Positions 29,707-37,022 of a stretch of 64,000 nt of DNA are shown here, in pieces. A program made the position numbers and the translations under genes. The notes below the pieces were generated by a model, which ran no database searches, was not told the origin of the DNA, and worked only from the letters and a program-made list of their open reading frames with translations. The DNA lies in NCBI GenBank assembly GCA_048500255.1, contig JASNYH010000001.1, forward strand, positions 496,001-560,000, given 5' to 3'. The DNA is from JAMHWF01 sp048500255 (GTDB lineage Bacteria; Pseudomonadota; Gammaproteobacteria; Burkholderiales; Burkholderiaceae_C). The first letter of the stretch is position 1; each line of letters begins with the position of its first letter.

Positions 29707-29712
29707 TAGAAT
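29707..29712 (+). promoter_or_regulatory. -10 element of the 6S RNA gene
   Basis: TAGAAT lies seven bases before the first paired base of 6S RNA (29719), the right distance for a sigma70 -10. A matching -35 at standard spacing is not obvious. Confidence 0.55.
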
Positions 29713-29718
29713 GATCTC

Positions 29719-29896
29719 GTCCGTCGCGTTCGCGTGAGTCCTATATTTCCTTGAACCGATGCTCGTCGAGCCAGGGCTTGGAACATTGCCGGGCTGGTGC
29801 GATCGTCTCGCGTCAGACGAACCCGAGGCCCATGCTGACCTCGCCCACCTGAATCCCCTGGGTTCAGGAATGCGGCTCACGGCTCGCGGCGGACAC
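29719..29896 (+). ncRNA. ssrS: 6S RNA
   Basis: 6S RNA binds sigma70 RNA polymerase and mutes transcription in stationary phase. The terminal arms GTCCGTCGCG (29719-29728) and CGCGGCGGAC (29885-29894) pair with one wobble. The next helix pairs GTGAGTCC with GGCTCAC. CCTTGAACC pairs with GGTTCAGG to close the large central bubble that mimics an open promoter. Position right after zapA is the conserved ssrS locus. The exact 3' end is estimated. Confidence 0.88.
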
Positions 29897-29910
29897 CTCC
29901 TCCTGCGCCG

Positions 29911-30377
<467 letters not shown>

Positions 30378-30381
<4 letters not shown>

Positions 30382-31184
30382 CATTCGAGTGGGTGCTCGT
30401 CGCCGAGCTGCTGCTGCTCGGATCGGTGGCCGGCTTCCTCGCCGGGCTGCTCGGCGTCGGCGGCGGCATGATGATGGTGCCGTTCATGACGATGCTGCTC
30501 GACCACCAGGGATTCGCCGCCGAGCACGTCGTCAAGATGGCGATCGGCACGGCGCTGGCGACGATCTGCTTCACGTCGGTCTCGTCGGTGGCGGCGCACC
30601 ACCGCCACGGCGCCGTGCGCTGGGACATCTGGCGCCGCCTCGCGCCGGCCATCCTGCTCGCGTCGTATCTCGGCGCCGGGCTGGCGACGCGCATCGACGG
30701 CCGCCTGCTCGCCGGCTTGTTCGCCCTCTTCGTCGGCTGGTCGGCGACGCAGATGCTGCGCGGCAGAAGGCCCAGGCCGACGCGCCAGCTGCCCGGCACG
30801 GCCGGCATGGCGACGGCCGGTACGGCGATCGGCGTCGCGGCGGGCATGACGGGCGCGGGCGGTGCCTTCGTCTCGGTGCCCTTCATGGTGGCGTGCAACG
30901 TGCCGATCCACAACGCCGTAGCGACGTCGGCGGCGCTCGGCTTTCCGGTCGCCGTCGCGGGAACGATCGGCTATGTCGTCAACGGCTGGTCGCTCGGGCT
31001 GCCGGGCGCGCTCGGCTACGTCTACCTGCCTGCGCTGGCCGTCGTGTCGGTGGCCAGCGTGATCGCCGCGCCGCGCGGCGCGCGCACGGCGCACCGCCTC
31101 GACGTGCGCCCGCTGCAGCGCGCCTTCGCCGTGCTGCTCTACGGGCTGGCGAGCTACATGCTCTATCGGGCCTGGCGCGGCTGA
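30378..31184 (+). CDS. TauE/SafE family sulfite/anion exporter-like permease
   Basis: This 268-residue inner-membrane protein has about eight transmembrane segments in two repeats. Each repeat has a conserved glycine-rich turn: AGLLGVGGGMMMVPFM near 20-35 and AAGMTGAGGAFVSVPFM near 155-170. TauE/SafE proteins export sulfite or sulfo-organic anions, but the substrate here is unknown. The GTG start overlaps the EVE stop (GTGA), implying coupling. An ATG 12 codons upstream would overlap the EVE gene more. Confidence 0.85.
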
Positions 31185-31196
31185 GCCGCCGGCCCG

Positions 31197-32223
31197 TCAC
31201 TCCGCGGGCTGGAAGCGGATGCTGGCGAGCGCGACGTGGTTGCCGCCGCGCCGCCGCGCTTCGGCGAGCGCCGCCTGAGACGCCTGCACCAGCTCGTGCT
31301 GCGTCGGCGCCGTGTGCGGGAAGCTGGCCACGCCCATCGACACGGTGAACGACAGGTCGCGCCCGGCGTGCGCGACGATCTGCGTCGCGCACTGGCGGCG
31401 CAGCCCTTCCATGCGCGAGTGCGCCGTGGCGAGCCCGACGCCCGACAGCAGCACGGCGAACTGGTCGTCGTCGAGGCGGCACGACGCGTCCATCGCGCGC
31501 GTGTTGTCGCGCAGCTGGCGGCCCAGCGCCTCGAGAATGCGCGTGCGGCCCTCTTCGCCGGCGGCGCGCGCGGCGTCGTCCGGCGGGTCGAGCGCGATCG
31601 ACACCAGCGCGAACTGGCGGTGCTCGCGCGACGACAGGTCGACTTCGCGGCGCAGCTGGTCCTCGAAGTGGGCGTGGCTGTACAGGCCCGTCGTGCGGTC
31701 GCGCAGCTCGCTGTCGTGCAGCTCGCGGCGCAACGCCTCGTTGGCGCGCTGCTGCGCCTCGAGCTGCTCGAGCGCCATGCGCAACTGGGCCTCGCGCTGG
31801 CGCGCCGCGCCGAGATCCTGCCAGGCCCGTCAGCAGCAGGAGCCTGTGGCGCCGCCCCGCCGCCGGCGCGCCGGCACGCGCGACGCGCCGAACTCGCGCC
31901 GCGCGCCGTCGCGCTCGAGCCGGTGCCGGCCTGCGCGCCGCCCGCGGCGACGGCCGCCTGGTCGGCGCTGGGCAGCGCCGGCGCCTGCGTCGCGCCGAAC
32001 AGCTCGGCGGCGTCGTTTGGCCGACGACGTCGGCGCCGACGAGGAGCGCCATCGCGGCGTTGGCATGCAGGTAGCGGCCGCTCGCAGCATCCTTGACGGC
32101 GAGCGCGAGACCCAGGCGCTCGCACACGCCGAGCAGCGCGGCGGCGGCGCCGTCGCCGTCGACGCGCAGGGCGTCGCGCAGCAGTTGCATCGGCTCGGCG
32201 GGCTTCGAATCGGATTGCGTCAT
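31197..32223 (-). pseudogene. PAS-GGDEF sensory protein with several frameshifts
   Basis: The N-terminus MTQSDSKPAEPMQLLRDALR and a PAS-like start (VKDAASGRYLHANAAMALLVG) are in one frame. DAAELFGATQAPALPSADQ is in a second, HRLERDGARREFGASRV in a third, RLLLLTGLAG back in the first, and QREAQLRMALEQLEAQ with the whole GGDEF domain in the third. That makes four shifts between about 31810 and 32035. The catalytic site reads CRLDDDQF instead of GGDEF, so cyclase activity is unlikely even if the frame were intact. An intact 195-residue frame covers 31197-31784. It lies 121 bases downstream of the ANTAR-PilJ gene on the same strand. Confidence 0.7.
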
Positions 32224-32344
32224 CGTCGGTCCTGCCCGGCGCCACGCGCGGGCCGCCTAGTGTTCGATGCCGCGGCCCGCTTGGCAAGCGCCGCGACGCA
32301 AGAGGCGCAGCGCCATCCCCGGATTGCGGAGGTCGCCGCGCGCG

Positions 32345-33622
32345 TCAGTCGGCGGCGATGAACAGCCCCGGCACGCCCTGCGCGCAGCGGCCGGCGAGGC
32401 GCTCGAAGACGGCGAGCAGCGCCTCGCTGTCGTCGCCGAGCGCCGCGGCGTCGGCGTCCGACGCCGCGCGCAGCGCGGCGAGCTGGCGCTCGATCAGGCG
32501 CTGCGCCGCGTCGAGCTCGTCGCGGATCGCCGGCGAGCCCTGCGGTGCGTCGCGCAGCCGCCGCTGCGCCGTCTGCAGCTCGGCGATCGTCGCCGCCGCG
32601 CCGGCTGCCGCGCGCGCGGCGGCGTCGCCGTCGAGCAGGCGCGCGAGCAGCGCCTGCTTGGCCAGGCGCTGCGACAGCATGCGCTGGCGCGCGGCGAGGT
32701 CGACGATGGCCAGCATCGCAGCCAGCGGGCTGCTCGCCTGCAGCACCGCGGTCAGCCGCTCGGCGGCCTTCAGCAGCGCCTCGGCGCCGGCGTCGATCGC
32801 GTCGACGTCGGCGATGCGCGGCGCGGCGTCGAGCCGCGGCTCGAGCTCGCGCCACGCCTGCTCGACGGCGCCGAGCAGGTCGCCCCAGGTCGGCCGCGAC
32901 AGGGCGTGGCCGAGCGCGCCGACCGCCTCGGCGACGCGCGGCCGCGCGCGCGCTGCCGCCTCGCGCCACGCCGACGCATCGGGCGCGGCGCAGCGCAGCG
33001 CATGCAGCTTGACGAGCTGCTGCGACAGCATGCGCAGCCGCCCGGCGCGGTCGACGAGCTCGGCGTCGTGCGCCGCGTCGATCAGCCGCTGCGACAGCGC
33101 GCCGACGCGTTCGTGGCGGCGCATCGACGCGTCGCGCAGCAGGCGAAACGCCTCGTCCTCGCCGACCTGGCGCGTGCGCATCAGGATGCCCTTGGCGCGG
33201 TCGACGAGCTTGCGCTCGTCGTAGCGGCGCTGCAGTGCCTCGAACTCCCGGCGCAGCGCGTGCTCGCGCGCGAAGCGCACCCGCGCCAGCTGCACCAGCG
33301 CGCGCAGCCGCGCCGGCGCATAGCCGTTGACGACGTGGGCGTGCACGCCGCTGACGAGCGCCGCATCGGCCGTCTCGGCCGACGCATCGCTCGTGAACAG
33401 CAGCACCGGCAGCGGTGCGTGGCGCTGCAGGTCGGCCAGCGCGGGCAGCAGCGCATCGGCCGGACGCGGCTCCCACGCGACGAGGAGGTCGGCACGCAGG
33501 CTCGCCGCGTCGCGCACGATGCGCTGCGCGCCGGTGGTGGCAGCGACATGGATGCCGGCCGCGGCGAGATCGACGGCAAGATCGGGCGCGCCGGGCGCGA
33601 CGATGAGAAGTACGGCAGTCAT
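32345..33622 (-). CDS. Pseudo-receiver/ANTAR regulator with C-terminal PilJ-type sensor repeats
   Basis: This 425-residue protein has a receiver-like domain (about 1-115) lacking the phospho-acceptor aspartate (AWEP instead) and the lysine. An ANTAR domain follows (about 131-186, KLVDRAKGILMRTRQVGEDEA). The C-terminal 230 residues hold two repeats opening RLRMLSQQL (195-203) and RQRMLSQRL (312-320). That motif is typical of PilJ and NarX-type nitrate-sensing domains. No membrane segment is seen, so it is probably a cytoplasmic nitrate-responsive antiterminator, analogous to Klebsiella NasR but with a different domain order. It is divergent from narK. Confidence 0.82.
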   Translation of the reverse strand: MTAVLLIVAPGAPDLAVDLAAAGIHVAATTGAQRIVRDAASLRADLLVAWEPRPADALLPALADLQRHAPLPVLLFTSDASAETADAALVSGVHAHVVNGYAPARLRALVQLARVRFAREHALRREFEALQRRYDERKLVDRAKGILMRTRQVGEDEAFRLLRDASMRRHERVGALSQRLIDAAHDAELVDRAGRLRMLSQQLVKLHALRCAAPDASAWREAAARARPRVAEAVGALGHALSRPTWGDLLGAVEQAWRELEPRLDAAPRIADVDAIDAGAEALLKAAERLTAVLQASSPLAAMLAIVDLAARQRMLSQRLAKQALLARLLDGDAAARAAAGAAATIAELQTAQRRLRDAPQGSPAIRDELDAAQRLIERQLAALRAASDADAAALGDDSEALLAVFERLAGRCAQGVPGLFIAAD

Positions 33623-33690
33623 CGGCCGGCGACGCAAGCAACCACCGCGCCACGCGCGAGCCGGCTGCGCGCGTTCCATCGTGGTGCGTC

Positions 33691-33705
33691 GCACCAATGT
33701 GGCAC
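33691..33705 (+). promoter_or_regulatory. Possible NtrC-type enhancer half-palindrome upstream of narK
   Basis: GCACCAATGTGGCAC resembles the NtrC consensus GCACCA-N3-TGGTGC, perfect in the left half and four of six in the right. It lies 45 bases before the narK -24 element. An overlapping palindrome TGGTGC-GTC-GCACCA (33682-33696) is also present. The assignment is tentative. Confidence 0.4.
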
Positions 33706-33749
33706 GCCGGACTCGCCGCGGCGCACGGCGCGCATCGAGACCGCAGCAC

Positions 33750-33765
33750 TGGCACGGCGCTTGCG
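33750..33765 (+). promoter_or_regulatory. Sigma54 (-24/-12) promoter of narK
   Basis: TGGCACGGCGCTTGCG matches TGGCACRNNNNTTGCW except for the final base. It has the same spacing as the nrtA promoter. The predicted start is about 33776, leaving a leader of about 130 bases before the narK ATG. Confidence 0.82.
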
Positions 33766-33776
33766 AACGATCGCCG

Positions 33777-33840
33777 CGGGTGCGACGACGCACCCGGTCC
33801 TCGCCGCGAGCGCGAGGTCGCGCGCACGACGCCGTGCGCG
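33777..33840 (+). promoter_or_regulatory. narK leader hairpins, possible ANTAR target
   Basis: GGGTGC and GCACCC (about 33779-33796) form a six-bp stem with the hexaloop GACGAC. Further on, CGCGCAC and GTGCGCG pair around another hexaloop GACGCC (about 33820-33839). Between them CCTCGC / GCGAGG can also pair. Two hexaloop hairpins close to a start site suggest an ANTAR-binding leader, but no downstream T-run terminator was seen, so the case is weaker than for nrtA. Confidence 0.45.
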
Positions 33841-33905
33841 ACGCGACGAGCCGCCTGCCCGCCCCCGCAGCACGCGAGGGGTTCCTTCGACTTGCACGCA
33901 CCACC

Positions 33906-35216
33906 ATGCCCAGCCCTGCCCGCACCGATGCGCTGCCGTTCCATCACAGCGGCCACTGGCCCACGCTGGGCAGCGCCTTCCTGTACTTCGCGTTCTCGTG
34001 CTGCATCTGGGTGCTCAACGGCGCGATGGCGCCGTTCATCAGCGAGTCGCTGCAGCTCACTGCGGCGCAGAAGGGCCTGATGCTGTCGATCCCCATCTTC
34101 GCCGGCGCGCTGATGCGCTTTCCGCTCGGCGTTCTGGCGCAGTACATCGGGCGCAAGAACGCGACGCTGGTCGAGATGGCGCTGATCGCCGTCGCCATGG
34201 GCTACGGCTTCTTCTTCGTCGACGACTTCGACGACGTGCTCGCGATGGGCGTGCTGCTGGGCATCGCCGGCGCCAGCTTCGGCGTCGCGCTGTCGCTCGG
34301 CTCGGGGTCGTTCCCGCCGCAGCACAAGGGGCTGGCGATGGGCCTGGTGGGCGCGGGCAACGTCGGCACCGCCGTCTCGGTGCTCGTCGCGCCGCCGCTG
34401 GCGCAATGGCTCGGCTGGCAGGCGGTGTACGGCGTGGCGGCCGGCGCGATCGCGCTGCCGATGCTCGTGATGATCGTCTTCGCGCGCGAGCCCGACGACG
34501 TCGATGCGCATGCCACGCTGCGCGAGCACGTCGCCTGCCTCTTCGAGAAGGACGGCTGGGCGTTCAGCCTGATCTACGGCGTCACGTTCGGCGGCTTCAT
34601 CGGACTGACGACGTTCCTGCCCACCTACTACCACGACCAGTTCGGCGTGAGCAAGGTCGAGGCCGGGCAGCTGACGATGCTGGCGGCCTTCATGGCCGCG
34701 GCCGTGCGCATCGGCGGCGGCTGGATCGCCGACCGCTGGGGCGGCGTCAACACGCTCACGCTGGTGCTCGTCGTCGCCGCCGTGAGCCTCGGCGCCGTCG
34801 GCTTCGCGCAGGGCTCGCTGGCGCTGACGACGCTGCTGCTGATCGTGTGCTTCGCCGCGATGGGCGCCGGCAATGGCGCGCTGTTCCAGCTCGTGCCGCT
34901 GCGCTGGCCCACCGCGACAGCCGTCGCCGGCTCGATGATCGGCGAAGTCGGCGCACTCGGCGGCGGCATCGTGCCGACGACGATGGGGCTGTCGAAGCAG
35001 CACGCCGGCACCTACGCCTGGGGCTTCGTGCTGTTCGCCGCGCTGGCCCTCGTGATGCTCGGGGTGATGCGCGTGATGCAGATCCGCTGGACGCGCACGT
35101 GGGCAGAGCGCGGGGGCCGCGCTCGGGACTCCGGGCCCGCTGGGCCCGGAGTCCCGAGCCGGCCGTACACACGGCTTCCCCGCACCCCCTCCGGGAGGGG
35201 GCTCCAGCATGAATGA
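33906..35216 (+). CDS. narK: Nitrate/nitrite major facilitator transporter
   Basis: This 436-residue MFS protein has about 12 transmembrane helices. It has the NarK nitrate signature around GLGGAGN-like AMGLVGAGNVGTAVSVL (about 140-155) and FAAMGAGNGALFQLVP (about 317-332). The arginines needed for nitrate binding are expected in helices 2 and 8 (RFPLGVLAQYIGRKN and RIGGGWIADRWGG are seen). It imports nitrate or exports nitrite. It sits between an ANTAR regulator and the nirBD-nasA genes, behind a sigma54 promoter. The final 35 or so residues are encoded by inverted repeats and look non-homologous. Confidence 0.9.
   Translation: MPSPARTDALPFHHSGHWPTLGSAFLYFAFSCCIWVLNGAMAPFISESLQLTAAQKGLMLSIPIFAGALMRFPLGVLAQYIGRKNATLVEMALIAVAMGYGFFFVDDFDDVLAMGVLLGIAGASFGVALSLGSGSFPPQHKGLAMGLVGAGNVGTAVSVLVAPPLAQWLGWQAVYGVAAGAIALPMLVMIVFAREPDDVDAHATLREHVACLFEKDGWAFSLIYGVTFGGFIGLTTFLPTYYHDQFGVSKVEAGQLTMLAAFMAAAVRIGGGWIADRWGGVNTLTLVLVVAAVSLGAVGFAQGSLALTTLLLIVCFAAMGAGNGALFQLVPLRWPTATAVAGSMIGEVGALGGGIVPTTMGLSKQHAGTYAWGFVLFAALALVMLGVMRVMQIRWTRTWAERGGRARDSGPAGPGVPSRPYTRLPRTPSGRGLQHE
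35121..35197. repeat. Cluster of three inverted repeats at the 3' end of narK
   Basis: An 18-bp perfect inverted repeat with a three-base loop (35121-35138 with 35142-35159) is followed by GCCGT / ACGGC around ACAC. A C/G hairpin CCCCCT / AGGGGG (about 35183-35199) comes next. The first two fall in the narK reading frame. The last hairpin resembles the C/G hairpin of the dispersed repeat elsewhere in the window, so this may be a diverged copy. It separates convergent narK and the kinase gene and may act as a terminator. Confidence 0.65.
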
Positions 35217-35235
35217 CGTCGTGGAGCCGCGCGGT

Positions 35236-36948
35236 CTATCGCGGCAAGAACAGCAGCCAGTAGACGAGCAACGCGTTGAGCAGCAGCGACAGACCGGCGG
35301 CGATCTTCCACAGCACGAGCGGATCGCGCGCGACGAGCGGCGTCGGCGCCGGCACGCCGACCGGGCGCGACGCACCGCGCTCGAGTGCCAGCAGCAGCTC
35401 CTCGGCGGTCTCGAAGCGCTGGCGTGTGTCGAGCGCGACGGCCTTGAGCACGAGGTGGTCGAGCCAGATCGGCACGTCGGGTCGCACGCGCGACGGCGGC
35501 TGCGGGTCGCGGCGGTAGCGCGCGAGCTGGTAGGGCTCGATGTCGCCGTACGGCAGGCGGCCGGTCAGCGCGCGGTACAGCGTGACGCCGAGCGCGTACA
35601 GGTCACTCGCCGCGTCGGCCGGCGAACCGCGCCACTGCTCTGGATTGATGTAGCTCGGCGTGCCGGCGTGCAGCTCGCGCGCTGCCGCGCCCTCGCGCCC
35701 CGACAGCGCGACGCCGAGGTCGAGCAGCCGCCACTGGCCGTCGTCGCCGAGGTGCAGGTGCGCCGGCTTGACGTCGCGATGGATCACACCCTGGCGGTGC
35801 AGTCGCGCCAGCGCGCGGCCGATGGCGACGGCCGCAGCGACGATCTCGCCGACCTCGAAGCGGCGACCGCCCTCGAGCCACTGCTCGAGCGTGCGCCCGG
35901 CGTGCCAGTCGTAGACGGTGTAGAGCGCCGTCGCGCCCGCCGTCTCGTGCGCACGGACGAAGCCGCGGCCGTCGCGCTCCGTCACGCGCTGCGCAAGCCA
36001 GGCCTCGTGCACCAGCATCGCGCGCTCCTCCACATCGGCGGCACGCGACTCGTGCAGCGTCTTCAGCACGACGAGCGCCTGCGACGCACCGTCGCGCGCC
36101 TGGTAGACGCGGTGCACGCCGGTGTCGGCCAGCTGGGTCGTCACGGTGTAGCGATCGACGACGTCGCCGGGCCGCAGGCGCGGCAGGGCCGGCAGCGCAC
36201 GCGCGCGCGCCGTCGCGTCGCCGAGACGCGCCGCATCGAGCCCGCGCACGCGCACCACGACGGCGCTCGCGTTGTCGCGCGCGCCGGCGGCCAGCGCCGC
36301 ATCGACGATGGCGTCGCTCGCCTGCTGCGCGCTGTCGCCCTGCGTCGCAAGCTCGGTCAGCCGCCGGGGCCGCAGCGTGCCGTGCACGCCGTCGCTCGTC
36401 AGCAGGTAGACGTCGCCGATCGCCGCATCGCCCTGCAGATAGTCGACGCGCACGCCGTCGTCGAGGCCGAGCGCGCGCGTCAACCGGCTGCGCTGGTCGG
36501 GGTGCGTCCACGCGTGATCGTGCGTCAGCAGCTGGATCTCGCCGCCGGCGATGCGCCAGACGCGCGTGTCGCCGACGTGCGCAACGGTCCAGCCCTGGCC
36601 TTGCAGCACCAGCGCGCTGAGCGTCGTCAGCGCCGTCGTGTCGCCGCCCGTGACCTCGTGCCGGCGGTTGTGCGCGACGAGCCAGGCGTTGTGCGCGCCG
36701 ATCAGGCGATCGAGCGCGACCGTCGTCTCCCAGGTCGGCGGCGTCGCGAACCAGTCGGCCAGCAGCCCGAACACCGCCGTCTGCGCCGCCTCGCGGCCGC
36801 GCCCGCCGCGGCTCACGCCGTCGGCGATCGCCGCGATCACGCTGTGCACCGCATCGCCGTCGGCCGAGCGGCATACACCGGCGCAGTCCTCATTGACGTC
36901 GCGAGCAGCACGGCGGCTCGCGTGGCCCGTGTCGACGTCGAAGCTCAT
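35236..36948 (-). CDS. Fused PP2C-type phosphatase and serine/threonine kinase-like membrane protein
   Basis: Residues 1-240 form a PP2C phosphatase with metal ligands D21 (NEDCAG), D43 (ADGVS), D186 (TSDGVHG) and D225 (ARDNAS). Residues 265-520 form a Ser/Thr kinase fold with K296 (VVLKTL), the catalytic loop HRDVKPAHL (390-398) and GTPSYINPEQ. The conserved asparagine of HRDxKPxN is replaced by H397, DFG reads DLG, and the glycine loop is degenerate, so kinase activity is uncertain. A transmembrane helix lies at about 545-567. Such fusions recur in nitrate assimilation clusters. It is divergent from nirB. Confidence 0.88.
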   Translation of the reverse strand: MSFDVDTGHASRRAARDVNEDCAGVCRSADGDAVHSVIAAIADGVSRGGRGREAAQTAVFGLLADWFATPPTWETTVALDRLIGAHNAWLVAHNRRHEVTGGDTTALTTLSALVLQGQGWTVAHVGDTRVWRIAGGEIQLLTHDHAWTHPDQRSRLTRALGLDDGVRVDYLQGDAAIGDVYLLTSDGVHGTLRPRRLTELATQGDSAQQASDAIVDAALAAGARDNASAVVVRVRGLDAARLGDATARARALPALPRLRPGDVVDRYTVTTQLADTGVHRVYQARDGASQALVVLKTLHESRAADVEERAMLVHEAWLAQRVTERDGRGFVRAHETAGATALYTVYDWHAGRTLEQWLEGGRRFEVGEIVAAAVAIGRALARLHRQGVIHRDVKPAHLHLGDDGQWRLLDLGVALSGREGAAARELHAGTPSYINPEQWRGSPADAASDLYALGVTLYRALTGRLPYGDIEPYQLARYRRDPQPPSRVRPDVPIWLDHLVLKAVALDTRQRFETAEELLLALERGASRPVGVPAPTPLVARDPLVLWKIAAGLSLLLNALLVYWLLFLPR

Positions 36949-36981
36949 CGCGCGATTCTCGCCGGTGCACCGCGCCGCCAC

Positions 36982-36997
36982 TGGCACCCCTCTTGCA
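36982..36997 (+). promoter_or_regulatory. Sigma54 (-24/-12) promoter of nirBD-nasA
   Basis: TGGCACCCCTCTTGCA matches the RpoN consensus at TGGCAC and TTGCA with the same five-base gap as the nrtA and narK sites; only the purine after CAC is replaced. It lies 26 bases before the nirB ATG and about 33 bases upstream of the divergent kinase gene start. The predicted start, about 37008, leaves almost no leader, so ANTAR control is unlikely here. Confidence 0.78.
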
Positions 36998-37022
36998 TTG
37001 CGATCCGCATGGAGTCGATGTC

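Noticed and set aside
27127..29709. Long plus-strand frame running from btuB through zapA
   Set aside because: Most of it is antisense to btuB and crosses the cobalamin riboswitch and two real genes in other frames.
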